Positions 53,923 through 63,131 of a stretch of DNA of 64,000 nt are shown here, one piece after another. The translations under genes were made by a program, and so were the position numbers. The stretch spans positions 3,224,001-3,288,000 of the forward strand of contig NZ_CP133111.1 in the NCBI RefSeq assembly GCF_033001325.1, given 5' to 3'. The stretch is from Rhodopseudomonas sp. BAL398 (GTDB lineage Bacteria > Pseudomonadota > Alphaproteobacteria > Rhizobiales > Xanthobacteraceae). The stretch's first letter is position 1. Every line of letters begins with the position of its first letter. The notes under the pieces are model-generated. The model was not told where the DNA came from. It ran no database searches and was given only the letters and a program-made list of their open reading frames with translations.

Positions 53923-54837
53923 CTATGCGGACAGCCGCTCGTAATTAGCCATCGGCTGTTTCGCCTGTGCGACGGCAGCCATCATGGCTGGCGGCGGCAA
54001 TGCGTCGGCGGCAGCCGATGGCGCAGCCGGCGCCTGTCCTTCGAACGACGGCAGGAACAATTCCGCGCATTCGGCGCCATAGATCTCGTTGAGAAAGGCC
54101 GGCGTCAACGCGGTCGACGGGCCGTCATAGACCACCTTGCCGGCGCGCAGCGCTATGGTGCGGGGGCAGTATTTCAGCGCGTATTCGACCTGATGCAGCG
54201 AGATCAGCACGGTCAGTCCGTCATTGCGGTTCATGTCGGCGATCAGGTCCATCACCCGGCGAGCCGACGCCGGATCGAGCGAGGCGATCGGCTCATCGGC
54301 GATCAGCAATTCGGCGCCCTGGACCAATGTGCGGGCGATCGCCCCGCGCTGCTGCTGGCCGCCGGACAATTCGCTGGCGCGGCGCAGCGCGTGTTCGGCG
54401 ATCCCGACCCGCGCCAGCGCCTGCATCGCCTTGCGCTTATCGTGGTCGCTGAAGCGGCCGAGCGTGCCGCGCAACACCGGCAACTGCCCGAGCAGCCCGA
54501 AACACACATTGGTCAACAGCGACAGCCGCGGCACCAGATTGAATTGCTGAAAGATCACACCGATACGCACCCGCAGCGCGCGATTGCTGCTGAGCCGGCC
54601 GGCGCGCTGGATCGGATCGCCCATCATGTCGATTTCGCCGCCATGGTGCTTGTTGCCGTCGATCGGGATCAGGCCGGCAATGGCGCGGATCAGTGTCGAC
54701 TTGCCGGATCCGGAGGCGCCGATCAGCGCCACCATCTCGCCGCGCGCCACCGACACCGACACATCGTCCAGCACGGCAAGCCCGCGCTGAAACGACTTCG
54801 AAATCCTTCTGGCATCGATCACGGCGTGCGAAGTCAA
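53923..54837 (-). CDS. phnC: Phosphonate ABC transporter ATP-binding protein
   Basis: A 304-residue ATPase. Walker [10 protein letters not shown], signature [16 protein letters not shown] and Walker [14 protein letters not shown] are present. The start is chosen at TTG 54837, which has GGAGG 7 bases upstream; the upstream TTG at 54873 lacks this. It heads the phnC-phnD-phnE set. A PHO box lies 115 bp upstream in the divergent gap. Confidence 0.92.
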   Translation of the reverse strand: MTSHAVIDARRISKSFQRGLAVLDDVSVSVARGEMVALIGASGSGKSTLIRAIAGLIPIDGNKHHGGEIDMMGDPIQRAGRLSSNRALRVRIGVIFQQFNLVPRLSLLTNVCFGLLGQLPVLRGTLGRFSDHDKRKAMQALARVGIAEHALRRASELSGGQQQRGAIARTLVQGAELLIADEPIASLDPASARRVMDLIADMNRNDGLTVLISLHQVEYALKYCPRTIALRAGKVVYDGPSTALTPAFLNEIYGAECAELFLPSFEGQAPAAPSAAADALPPPAMMAAVAQAKQPMANYERLSA

Positions 54838-54951
54838 ACCGACCCCTCCAGTTGCTATCGCAATCGCTAACAACGCCGCATGACATTGCGATGAATGACC
54901 GGATCGTCGTCCACGAATTTCGCGTCGACGAGACCATCGCGATCAACCGAT

Positions 54952-54980
54952 CGTCATGTCTTCGTAATGATAATGTCACC
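54952..54980. promoter_or_regulatory. Putative PHO box with three 11-bp-spaced repeats
   Basis: CGTCATG (54952-54958), CGTAATG (54963-54969) and TGTCACC (54974-54980) lie exactly 11 bp apart with TCTT and ATAA spacers, the layout of PhoB direct repeats (CTGTCAT-N4-CTGTCAT). It is 49 bp before the hexapeptide protein gene and 115 bp from phnC, so phosphate limitation could switch on both directions. Confidence 0.65.
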
Positions 54981-55028
54981 AAGCCCGCCGATGACCTGCG
55001 GCGACATTCATCCCGTGCGGAAGCTGAC

Positions 55029-55697
55029 ATGGCCGGCCACAAGCTATCGACGACACCAACCATCGATCCCTCCGCGCGCCTGACCGATTCGACACTCGGG
55101 GCCTATTGCGAAGTCGGCGCGCGCACCTCGCTGCTGGAAGTGACGATGGGCAACTACTCCTATGTGGTCAATGACAGCCAGATCGCCTATGCGACGATCG
55201 GCAAGTTCTGCTCGATCGCCGCGATGACGCGGATCAACCCCGGCAATCATCCGATGCAGCGCGCCTCGCAGGCGCATTTCACCTATCGGGCCAGCGCGTA
55301 TTTCGAGGGCGAGTGCGACGACGCGGCGTTCTTCGACTGGCGATGCCAGCATCACGTCCATATCGGCCACGACGTCTGGATCGGCCATGGGGCGATCGTG
55401 CTGCCCGGCCGCAATATCGCGACCGGCGCGGTGGTCGCCGCGGGCGCGATCGTCACCAAGGACGTGCCTGCCTATACGATCGTAGCCGGCAACCCGGCCC
55501 GAATCATTCGGCGGCGATTCTCCGAATCCACCGCCGATCGGCTCGCGGCGCTGGGCTGGTGGGACTGGGATCACGAGATTTTGCGGATGGCCTTGCCGGA
55601 TTTTCGCGATCTGGCGGTCGAGGCGTTTCTCGATAAATATGCTGGCCGCCGGGAATTCGCCCGGACGCGGGTCCAGAACAAGCCTCAGGGGAACTGA
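55029..55697 (+). CDS. Phosphonate-metabolism hexapeptide-repeat acetyltransferase-like protein
   Basis: A 222-residue left-handed beta-helix protein ([28 protein letters not shown], then [51 protein letters not shown]). It matches the phosphonate-associated tetrahydrodipicolinate succinyltransferase-like family found in phn operons. The substrate is unknown; an acetyl or succinyl donor is expected. phnM follows with a 1-bp overlap. ATG 55029 is chosen; an ATG at 54892 would add residues unlike the family. Confidence 0.88.
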   Translation: MAGHKLSTTPTIDPSARLTDSTLGAYCEVGARTSLLEVTMGNYSYVVNDSQIAYATIGKFCSIAAMTRINPGNHPMQRASQAHFTYRASAYFEGECDDAAFFDWRCQHHVHIGHDVWIGHGAIVLPGRNIATGAVVAAGAIVTKDVPAYTIVAGNPARIIRRRFSESTADRLAALGWWDWDHEILRMALPDFRDLAVEAFLDKYAGRREFARTRVQNKPQGN

Positions 55698-56884
55698 TGA
55701 GCGGATTTGATATTTCGGGCGGCAGGGTGCTGTATCGCAACCAGATCCGTGACCTGTCGGTGGCGGTCGCGGGCGGACAGGTGGCGGCGATCGATGCTGG
55801 CACGGGCCTCGGCCTAGCCGCACTCGATGCCGGCGACCTGCTGGTGCTGCCGGGCATCATCGACATTCACGGCGACGCCTTCGAGCGCCAGATGATGCCG
55901 CGGCCCGGGGTCGATTTTCCGATCGACGTGGCGCTGGCCGACAGCGACCGCCAGGCGATCGGCAACGGCATCACCACGGTCTTTCACGCCACCACCTGGT
56001 CATGGGAGCCCGGCCTGCGCAGCGGCGCCAATGCCGAGCGGCTGCTGAGCGCAATCGAGACCATGCGGCCGCACCTGGCCGCCGATACCCGCTTCCATCT
56101 GCGCCACGAGACCTACAATCTCAAAGCCGAAGCCACCATCAAGCAATGGATCGCCGCCGGGCGGATCGACCTGCTGGCGTTCAACGATCACACCGATCTG
56201 GCCAGCATGGAAAAGCCGGCCAAGCGCGCCCGCATGGTCGAGCGCAGCGGCGTCAGCCATGACGAATTCGACCGCATCGTTGCCGAGGTGTCGGCGCGTC
56301 ACCATGAGGTGCCGGGCTCGGTGGCGCGGCTGGCCGAGGCGGCACGCGCCGCGCGGCTGACGATGCTGTCGCATGACGACGACACGCCGGAATTGCGCCA
56401 GGCGTTCCGCGCGCAGGGCGTCACCATCGCGGAATTTCCGGTCAATGAGGAGACCGCGCGCGAAGCCGCGCAAGGCGGCGACTTCATTGTGTTCGGCGCG
56501 CCCAATGTGGTGCGCGGCGGCAGCCATACCGGATGGACCAAGGCCAGCGACATGATCGCCAAGGGGCTGTGTTCGGTGCTGGCCTCCGACTATTACTATC
56601 CGGCGCCGCTGCTGGCGGCGTTCCGGCTGGCGGCCGATGGCGTGCTGGCGCTGCCGCAGGCCTGGGCGCTGGTGTCCGCCGGCCCGGCCGCGGCGACGGG
56701 CCTGACCGATCGCGGCGAAATTGCCGTGGGGCGACGCGCCGACATCGTGCTGGTCGACGACAGGGTCGCGCTGCGACCGCGCGTCATCGCGGTGATCAGC
56801 GGCGGAAGGCTGGTGCATTTGACCGACGCCGATCGGCTGGTCGGCACGCAAAGCGCGCGGCGCGCCGCATTGGCGAATGCGTGA
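55697..56884 (+). CDS. phnM: PhnM, alpha-D-ribose 1-methylphosphonate 5-triphosphate diphosphatase
   Basis: A 395-residue amidohydrolase-superfamily enzyme. Metal ligands are suggested by LPGIIDIHGDAFERQMMPRPGVDFPIDVALADSD, LLAFNDHTDLA, LSHDDDTPE and SDYYYPAPL. PhnM cleaves the triphosphate of the C-P lyase intermediate to give diphosphate. The start overlaps the upstream stop by 1 base (TGATG). The core C-P lyase genes phnGHIJKL are not in this window. Confidence 0.92.
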   Translation: MSGFDISGGRVLYRNQIRDLSVAVAGGQVAAIDAGTGLGLAALDAGDLLVLPGIIDIHGDAFERQMMPRPGVDFPIDVALADSDRQAIGNGITTVFHATTWSWEPGLRSGANAERLLSAIETMRPHLAADTRFHLRHETYNLKAEATIKQWIAAGRIDLLAFNDHTDLASMEKPAKRARMVERSGVSHDEFDRIVAEVSARHHEVPGSVARLAEAARAARLTMLSHDDDTPELRQAFRAQGVTIAEFPVNEETAREAAQGGDFIVFGAPNVVRGGSHTGWTKASDMIAKGLCSVLASDYYYPAPLLAAFRLAADGVLALPQAWALVSAGPAAATGLTDRGEIAVGRRADIVLVDDRVALRPRVIAVISGGRLVHLTDADRLVGTQSARRAALANA

Positions 56885-56894
56885 CGCAACGCTC

Positions 56895-56997
56895 AAGCGT
56901 TTTCGCGCGAAGTGGGGACCGCTTCGCGTTAAGACAACGCCTCAAAACAAGAAACGAGGATTCCGGTTCTGATTCTATCAGAACCGGAATTGCTCTA
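56895..56997. repeat. Dispersed repeat family F, copy 3 (full length)
   Basis: Core AGCGTTTTCGCGCGAAGTGG then CCGCTTCGCGTTAAGACAACGC, ending in the palindrome ATTCCGGTTCTGATTCTATC / AGAACCGGAATTG. It starts 10 bp after the phnM stop. It is the same unit as 3132-3223, inverted. Confidence 0.75.
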
Positions 56998-57007
56998 GTC
57001 TGGATCG

Positions 57008-57703
57008 ATGTCGAAATATCCCCGTTACGCCATCTATTATGTGCCGGCCCAGGACGATGCGCTGTATCGCTTCGGCGCCGAGCTGCTCGGCTATGACGCC
57101 TTTGGCGGCGACAGCCTGCCGTTTCCCGACGGCGTGGTCGCACGCGTGCCCGATTGGCGCGAATTGACCCGGGAGCCGCGGGTCTACGGCTTCCACGCCA
57201 CGTTGAAGCCGCCATTTTCGCTGCTGCCCGGCACCAGCGAAGCCGAATTGCGCGCGGCCTGCGCGACCTTCGCCGCCATGCCGCGTCCAATTCCGGCGAT
57301 CGTGCCCGTGGTCGATGCGATCGACGGCTTCATGGCCGTGCTTCCGGCGGCGCCCTCGGATGCGCTCAAGACGCTGGCCCAGGCCTGCGTCGAAACCTTC
57401 GACGGTTTTCGTGCGCCGCTGAGCGCGCAGGACCGGGCACGACGCAAGCCGGAGGCTTTGACCGCAACCCAGCTCGATCATCTCGATCGCTGGGGATATC
57501 CTTATGTGATGGATGAATTCCGCTTCCACATGACGCTGACCGGCCGGTTGCCAGTGGAGCGCCGCGCCGCGCTGCTGGCACTGCTGCGGGAGCATTTTGC
57601 CGCGCTCGATCTGGCCGAACTGACGCTCGACCGCATCGGCCTGTTCCGTCAGGACAGCGCCACCACGCCGTTCCAGGTGATCGGCCACTTCGCGCTGCGC
57701 TGA
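57008..57703 (+). CDS. DUF1045 phosphonate-operon protein
   Basis: A 231-residue 2H-phosphoesterase-like protein. The two H-x-T/S-type motifs are likely FHATLKPPF (about 62) and FHMTLTGRL (about 177). Members of this family (DUF1045) are found in phosphonate operons, perhaps acting on cyclic phosphate intermediates; the exact step is unproven. It ends 12 bp from the convergent tonB end, so no terminator fits in the gap. Confidence 0.88.
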   Translation: MSKYPRYAIYYVPAQDDALYRFGAELLGYDAFGGDSLPFPDGVVARVPDWRELTREPRVYGFHATLKPPFSLLPGTSEAELRAACATFAAMPRPIPAIVPVVDAIDGFMAVLPAAPSDALKTLAQACVETFDGFRAPLSAQDRARRKPEALTATQLDHLDRWGYPYVMDEFRFHMTLTGRLPVERRAALLALLREHFAALDLAELTLDRIGLFRQDSATTPFQVIGHFALR

Positions 57704-57714
57704 CGCGCGGCCAA

Positions 57715-58581
57715 TTACCTGATCGCGAAGCGGATCGGGACGGTGAAGCTCACCGAGCCCTGCCGCATCTCCGCCGGGAATGACGGAAACGGCTGGGCCC
57801 GGCGCACCATCGCCAGCGTTTCGGCGTCGAGCGACGAATAGCCCGACGAGCCGACCAGCCTGGCGCCGAGCACCCGACCATTGCGACCGAGCGTGAAGCT
57901 CAATCGGACAGTGCCCTGCTGCCCCGCGGCCTTGGCGCCGGACGGATATTGCTTGTAGCGCTGCAGATGCGCGGCGACGCGCTGGTTAAAGGACGCCATC
58001 GCGGCAGCAGAGGCGCCCGCGGTCGGAGCCGAGGCCGCCCGTCCGCGCTGCTCGGCGCGCGGCGGCGCGCTGGTGCGCGGTGCCGGCGGTTGTCGCGACG
58101 GCGGTTTGACCTTCTGCTTCGGCCTTGGCTTTGGCATCTCGACCGGCTCGGCCTCGACCGGCTCGACCTTGGTGGGCTCCACTTTCGCGGGCTCGGTTTT
58201 GACGGGCTCGGGCGGGGGCGGCTGGACCTTCTGCTCCGGCGGCGCCTCGACCTCCGGTTTCTCCTGCACCGGCGTCGAGGGGATCTGTTCGGGCTCGACC
58301 GGCGGCGGCTTCACCGGCTCGGGCGGCGGCGCGGTGTCGTCGGCCTGCTGCATCTGCGGCCCCGGCGCGACGTCGAGCGGGGTCGGCGCTGGCGCCGACG
58401 ATGAAGGCGCCAGATCGACCATGATCGCCGGAATCTCGACACCGGCTGCCTCTGGCTGCTGATACCAGGCCAGGCCAGAGGCGATCAGCCCGACATGAAT
58501 CCCTACGATGGCCGCCGCGGAGGCCGTCCAGCGGATCAGCCCGGCATGATCGGGTCTGTCATGCAGCGTAAAGGCGTTCAT
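57715..58581 (-). CDS. tonB: TonB-family energy transducer
   Basis: A 288-residue protein. One N-terminal transmembrane helix (SAAAIVGIHVGLIASGLAW), a long Pro/Glu/Lys/Val linker (EPVKTEPAKVEPTKVEPVEAEPV) that spans the periplasm, and the C-terminal TonB domain with QGTVRLSFTLGRNGRVLGARLVGSSGYSSLD. It passes proton-motive energy to outer-membrane receptors. It overlaps exbD by 4 bp, so the two are coupled. Confidence 0.94.
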   Translation of the reverse strand: MNAFTLHDRPDHAGLIRWTASAAAIVGIHVGLIASGLAWYQQPEAAGVEIPAIMVDLAPSSSAPAPTPLDVAPGPQMQQADDTAPPPEPVKPPPVEPEQIPSTPVQEKPEVEAPPEQKVQPPPPEPVKTEPAKVEPTKVEPVEAEPVEMPKPRPKQKVKPPSRQPPAPRTSAPPRAEQRGRAASAPTAGASAAAMASFNQRVAAHLQRYKQYPSGAKAAGQQGTVRLSFTLGRNGRVLGARLVGSSGYSSLDAETLAMVRRAQPFPSFPAEMRQGSVSFTVPIRFAIR

Positions 58582-59015
58582 TGCGGCGCGCTGCGTGCGT
58601 CGAGCCCGACCAGGGCGATCTTCAGATAGCCGGCGTCGCGTAGCAGGTTCATCACCTCCATCAGGTCGCCATAGCTCACCACCTTGTCGGCGCGCAGGAA
58701 GATCCGCTCGTCCTTGTTGCCCTTGGTGGCGGTCGCCAGCGTCTCACCGAGCGCGTCGCGCGTGGTGACGTCCTCCCCGACGGCGAGCGACAGATCCGGT
58801 TTCACCGTGACGAACACCGGCTGATCCGGCCGCTTTTGCGGCTGCGCGGCGCTGGCCGGCAGGTCGACGCCGATATCGACGGTGGCCAGCGGCGCCGCCA
58901 CCATGAAGACGATCAGCAGCACCAGCATCACGTCGATGAACGGCGTGACGTTGATCTCATGGGCCTCGACCAGATCGTCGTCGCGGCCGGCCCCGCCGCC
59001 CAGCCTGATCGCCAT
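58578..59015 (-). CDS. exbD: Biopolymer transport protein ExbD
   Basis: A 145-residue protein. EINVTPFIDVMLVLLIVFMVAAPL is the TM helix with the conserved Asp that carries protons; the periplasmic domain follows (VFVTVKPDLSLAVGE ... VSYGDLMEVMNLLRDAGY). It works with ExbB and TonB. The upstream exbB stop is 4 bp away. Confidence 0.95.
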   Translation of the reverse strand: MAIRLGGGAGRDDDLVEAHEINVTPFIDVMLVLLIVFMVAAPLATVDIGVDLPASAAQPQKRPDQPVFVTVKPDLSLAVGEDVTTRDALGETLATATKGNKDERIFLRADKVVSYGDLMEVMNLLRDAGYLKIALVGLDARSAPQ

Positions 59016-59019
59016 CGCC

Positions 59020-59820
59020 CTACTCCGCCGCCCGCACGCGCCCGTGCTGCGGCCGGCTGCTTTCGCGGCTGACCAGCAGCAGCACCTGCGCAGAGGCGTC
59101 GCCCAGCAGCGCCCGATAGGCGCCGATCTGGCGCACCAGTACGTTGTAGATCACCACCGCCGGAATCGCCGCCACCAGACCCAAAGCGGTGGCGAGCAGC
59201 GCTTCGGCGATGCCGGGCGCCACCACCGCAAGATTCGTCGTATGCGCTTCCGAGATGCCGATGAAGGCGTTCATGATGCCCCACACCGTACCGAACAGGC
59301 CGACAAACGGCGCCACCGCGCCGATCGTCGCCAGAACGCCGGTGCCGCGCGCGATCCGCCGCGACATCGCAGCCTCCACCCGCTCCAGCCGCAACGCCAC
59401 GCGCTGCTTGAAATCATCGTCAAGCTGCCAGGCGGACAGGGTGGCCTCGCGCGCCGCCGATTGCACCAATTGCGCCACCGCGTCGCGCGCCTCGCCGCTG
59501 TTATCGGCAACCTGCGCCAGCGTGGTGTCGGTTTCCAGCAGCGTCAGCCGCTGCCGTGCTTGCCTGGTGGCGCGGCGCAATTCGATCGATTTCGACAGCC
59601 ACACCGTCCAGGTCGCCAGCGACGCCACCGCCAGCCCGACCATCACCGCGCGCACCACGATGTCGGCGCCGACGAACATCCCCCAGGGCGACAGGTTGTG
59701 CGGCAGCAGCGCGGCGTCGACCGCCGCCTGACTGGCGCCCGGCAGCGCGACGACACAGAGGGCGATCGCACCGCCGGTGAGGAAACGACAAAAGCGGCGA
59801 TCGATACGGGGTGATTGCAT
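59020..59820 (-). CDS. exbB: Biopolymer transport protein ExbB
   Basis: A 266-residue MotA/TolQ/ExbB channel protein. A signal-like first hydrophobic part is followed by helices at about 42-70 (MFVGADIVVRAVMVGLAVASLATWTVWL), GVLATIGAVAPFVGLFGTVWGIMNAFIGI at about 145 and ALLATALGLVAAIPAVVIYNVLVRQI at about 190. This is the usual three-helix ExbB layout. It begins the exbB-exbD-tonB set that powers the adjacent heme receptor. Confidence 0.95.
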   Translation of the reverse strand: MQSPRIDRRFCRFLTGGAIALCVVALPGASQAAVDAALLPHNLSPWGMFVGADIVVRAVMVGLAVASLATWTVWLSKSIELRRATRQARQRLTLLETDTTLAQVADNSGEARDAVAQLVQSAAREATLSAWQLDDDFKQRVALRLERVEAAMSRRIARGTGVLATIGAVAPFVGLFGTVWGIMNAFIGISEAHTTNLAVVAPGIAEALLATALGLVAAIPAVVIYNVLVRQIGAYRALLGDASAQVLLLVSRESSRPQHGRVRAAE

Positions 59821-59851
59821 GATTTACTCGTGAGCGCTGTTGCGCGGTTGA

Positions 59852-60367
59852 CTAGACGGTTACCGGCTGACTGATCTTATCCGCCAGCGCGTTGAAGCGC
59901 GCGAGCTGATCGCCGCGCAAGGCATGGGCCTCGTCGCGGCCGACGAACACTTTGAACATGATGCCGCCATCGACGTTGAGAAACGCGATGAAGGCGGTGG
60001 CCTTGCCCATGAACGGCCGCTCGATGAACGCCACCGCGGCGCAACGCTCGTGCCGCAAATGACCATGCAGCCCCTTGGGCTGCATCAGGTTGAAATAGCC
60101 ACGGCCGATTTCGCCGGGCGGGATCGCGCCGGTGAATTCGAAGATCGCGTCATCGGTGTGGACGATCAACGTCACCTCGCCCCATTGCGCGATGTCCTGC
60201 ATCGCCGCCGCGAAGGAAGCGCCGGCGGCGAAGCGGGCCATGCCGGAAGGCAGCGCCTCGAGCACCGCGCGGGGCGAGACCTTGCGCTGCCGCGCCACGT
60301 CCTCAATCACCGCGTCGGCGTGATCGGCCATGTAGCTCTTCAGATCGGCAGACTCGGTACTCGGCAT
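59852..60367 (-). CDS. hutX: Heme utilisation carrier HutX
   Basis: A 171-residue cytosolic protein. VARQRKVSPRAVLEALPSG, WGEVTLIVHTDDAIFEFTGAIPPGEIGRGYFNLMQP and GLHGHLRHERCAAVAFIERPFMGKATAFIAFLN are HutX blocks. HutX takes heme in the cytosol and hands it to heme-degrading enzymes. It sits 31 bp upstream of exbB and 37 bp downstream of hmuQ, within the heme operon. Confidence 0.94.
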   Translation of the reverse strand: MPSTESADLKSYMADHADAVIEDVARQRKVSPRAVLEALPSGMARFAAGASFAAAMQDIAQWGEVTLIVHTDDAIFEFTGAIPPGEIGRGYFNLMQPKGLHGHLRHERCAAVAFIERPFMGKATAFIAFLNVDGGIMFKVFVGRDEAHALRGDQLARFNALADKISQPVTV

Positions 60368-60404
60368 CGCGGGCTCCTCAGGGTTGGTGATCGCGCCGCT
60401 GCGC

Positions 60405-60740
60405 TCAGGCCGCGGCGCTGGATTTGCGTTCGGACTGGATCACCTCGAAGCCTTCGAATCGCGGATGCCCGAGATAGAGGCTGGGGCCGCGATCATTGCC
60501 GGCGCGGGCATGGGAGCGGCGAAACTGCTCGGACTGGGTCCAGGCTTCGAATGCGGCCTTGTCGACCCAGGTCGTGTGGGTCGAATACAGCGTGTGATCC
60601 TCGGCCACCGGACCCTTGAGCAGATGGAATTCGACAAAGCCCGGCACCTGATCGAGATAGGATTCCCGTGTCGCCCAGATCTTCTCGAATGCCGGCTCCG
60701 AGCCCGTCTTCACCTGAAACCGATTCATCGCGATGAACAT
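60405..60740 (-). CDS. hmuQ: HmuQ-like heme-degrading monooxygenase
   Basis: A 111-residue ABM-fold protein. The IsdG-type catalytic trio can be matched: Asn in MNRFQV, Trp in FEAWTQSEQF and His in RRSHARAG. HmuQ of Bradyrhizobium cleaves heme with release of iron. Its place beside hutX and the heme receptor strengthens the call. GGGGAG precedes ATG 60740; the longer frame to 60839 is unlikely. Confidence 0.9.
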   Translation of the reverse strand: MFIAMNRFQVKTGSEPAFEKIWATRESYLDQVPGFVEFHLLKGPVAEDHTLYSTHTTWVDKAAFEAWTQSEQFRRSHARAGNDRGPSLYLGHPRFEGFEVIQSERKSSAAA

Positions 60741-60884
60741 CTGACTTCTCCCCCTGATCGACCTGCAAGATTGCCTGTTGAAACAACTAATCGCCTGAAC
60801 CTCGATCGATCCGACGACGCGCGATCCGCGCCGGGGCATCGGCGCGGATCATCATCGGCAACATCGAGATTATATTCGTCGAAA

Positions 60885-63131
60885 TTATGCTCCTCCAAAG
60901 TGAACCTTGACCCCGCCCTTGTAGACGATCCCCGGACCCGGACTGCTGAACAGAACGTCGTTCTGCGTGGTGCCGTCGGTCGACGAACCCGGGATCGCAT
61001 AGGGCCGATAATACTGGTTGAGCAGATTATCGACCGAGAAATTCAGCGTAACGTCGCTGGTCGGCCGGTACGCTACCTGGAGGTTGACCAGGTCATACGA
61101 CGTCGACGGCAGATAGCCGACCGGCAGATCGGTGTTGGCGGCGACCGACGACCATTGCGCCGAGATCGTCAGCTTGCGCTCGAGCAGCCGAAGCCCCGCC
61201 GTGGTGGTGATCTTGCGCGGCTGCACGCTGGCCAGCGCCACGCCGGTCACGGTGTTCTTGCCCTGCTGCAACTGGCCGGCGACGCCGAGGAACCAGGGAC
61301 CGGCATCGTACATCGTCTCGGCCTCAAAACCCTCGATCCTGGCGTGCGGCGTGTTCTGATACTGGTAGTATTGGCTGAAGGCGCCGAACATCGTTGCCGT
61401 CGGCGTCGAGGCGACCAGATCGATATAGTCGTCGACGTCGTTGCGGAACACGTTGAACTTGGCGCGGAAACTGTCGCCCGCGGTGAACACGCTGTCATAT
61501 TTCAGATTGATGCCGATTTCCTTGGTCTTGCCGACCTCCGGCCGCAGCGCGGCGTTGGGCAGGAAACAGAACAGGCCGGTGCTGCCGTCGGGGCAGGTGA
61601 AGAAGGCCGGGCCGCCGCCGGTGGCATGGGCGCCGGCGATCAAGGTCTCGGTGATCGACGGCGCACGATAGCCTTCGGCATAGCTGACATAGGGCGTGAA
61701 CCCGGTGACCGGCGTCACGCCGACGGTGATCTTCGGCGACAGCCGGTCGCCGCTCGCCGTGGTCGTGCCCGAATCGAGTTCGTAATGGTCGTAACGCACC
61801 GCGCTGACCACTTCGAGCCAGCTGGCATAATTGTTCTTCAATTGCACGAAGCCGCCCGACACCGTGCGCTGGCCGCTCGGCGTGGTGATGTTGGAATTGC
61901 CGCGCTGGTCGCTGGTCCTGACATCGTCCTGGAACGCGTCGACCCCATAGGTCAGCGCGTTGCGCCAATCGCCGAAATTGAAGCGCGAGGTGTTGTTGAC
62001 GTCGAAACCGATGGTGTCGATCACATAGCCGCGGGTGTCGCCGACGCAGCCGGAGATATTGTTGCCGGCGCTGCCGGGGCCGCACAGCGCCGCGCCGCTC
62101 GTGGAATAATGATAGGTCTTGGTCTGGTCGTTGTCGGTGCGGTTGCCGTAGACGCTGGCATTCCAGTTGAACAGCATGTCGTCGGGCTTGTAATATTTCC
62201 AGCTCAGCGTGCCGGTGTAATTCTTGGCGTCCGAATCATAGACCGAAGAGCCTTGATTGAGCGCGCGCTGCGCGGCGGTCAGCACCGGCCCGCGATTGAA
62301 CTGGCCGACCGTGTATTGATAATCCTGGAACAGGCCGCCGAATTTGATCTCATGGCCATCGGCCGGGCGCACCGTCAGCTTCAGCAAGCCGGCGGCGATG
62401 TCATTGCCGGTGTTGCCGATCTCGGTGCCGTCGCCGTCCTTGTAATTGCCCTGGGTGCGATAGACCGCGCCGCCGAACACGTCGAAGGTCGGGTCGACCC
62501 GGACGCCGCCGAACACCGAGCCGAGGCCGCGATCATTATTGCTGCCATAGGAGCCGGTCATGTCGACGCCCCAGCGCTCGCCGGGCCGCAATACGTCGTC
62601 GATGTCCTTGGTGCGGAACGAGACCACACCGCCGATCGCGCCGGAGCCGTAGATATTCGCGGTCGGGCCGCGCACCACGTCGACGCCGCCGATCAGTTCC
62701 GGATCGAGGAAGAATGAGCCATTGGCGTTATGGCCGCTGCGCTGATAATTCTGCCGCGCGCCGTCGACCACAACGGCGACCCGTCCGTAATCCTGCAGGC
62801 CGCGGATATTGATGGCAGTGGCCGGATCGTCGCCGCGGTCCTGGAACGAGACGCCGGGCACGCTCTGGAAAATGTCGGCCAGCCGGTTCGGCTGCCGCCC
62901 CTGGATCTGCTCCAGCGTCACCACGCTGACCGGCGCCAGCGCGTCGATTGCGCGCTCCTCGGTCTTGGTGACCGCGACCGTGATCACATCGAGCGATTGC
63001 GTGATCGGCGCGCCGACCTGTGCATAGGCTTGTTCGAAAGATTGCGCATGCGCAGGCCCCACCGGCAATCCCAATGACAGGATCGATACAGACAACAACA
63101 GCGCGGACGCGCGCGCATTCAACCCCAACAT
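60885..63131 (-). CDS. bhuR: TonB-dependent heme/hemoglobin receptor
   Basis: A 748-residue outer-membrane receptor with a signal peptide (LLLSVSILSLGLPVGPAHAQ). The plug has VITVAVTKTEERAIDALAPVSVVTLEQI and VRGPTANIYGSGAIGGVVSFRTKD. The barrel shows the heme-receptor landmarks GYRAPSITETL and, about 40 residues later, NAALRPE, matching the FRAP/NPNL pair. It takes in heme with TonB-ExbBD. The gene symbol follows the Bradyrhizobium bhuR name by context. ATG 63131 is chosen over 63266 because it gives a proper signal peptide. Confidence 0.93.
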   Translation of the reverse strand: MLGLNARASALLLSVSILSLGLPVGPAHAQSFEQAYAQVGAPITQSLDVITVAVTKTEERAIDALAPVSVVTLEQIQGRQPNRLADIFQSVPGVSFQDRGDDPATAINIRGLQDYGRVAVVVDGARQNYQRSGHNANGSFFLDPELIGGVDVVRGPTANIYGSGAIGGVVSFRTKDIDDVLRPGERWGVDMTGSYGSNNDRGLGSVFGGVRVDPTFDVFGGAVYRTQGNYKDGDGTEIGNTGNDIAAGLLKLTVRPADGHEIKFGGLFQDYQYTVGQFNRGPVLTAAQRALNQGSSVYDSDAKNYTGTLSWKYYKPDDMLFNWNASVYGNRTDNDQTKTYHYSTSGAALCGPGSAGNNISGCVGDTRGYVIDTIGFDVNNTSRFNFGDWRNALTYGVDAFQDDVRTSDQRGNSNITTPSGQRTVSGGFVQLKNNYASWLEVVSAVRYDHYELDSGTTTASGDRLSPKITVGVTPVTGFTPYVSYAEGYRAPSITETLIAGAHATGGGPAFFTCPDGSTGLFCFLPNAALRPEVGKTKEIGINLKYDSVFTAGDSFRAKFNVFRNDVDDYIDLVASTPTATMFGAFSQYYQYQNTPHARIEGFEAETMYDAGPWFLGVAGQLQQGKNTVTGVALASVQPRKITTTAGLRLLERKLTISAQWSSVAANTDLPVGYLPSTSYDLVNLQVAYRPTSDVTLNFSVDNLLNQYYRPYAIPGSSTDGTTQNDVLFSSPGPGIVYKGGVKVHFGGA

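Noticed and set aside
60384-62717. Open frame of 777 codons on the plus strand
   Set aside because: Antisense to the heme receptor and hmuQ genes, which have clear motifs and start sites.
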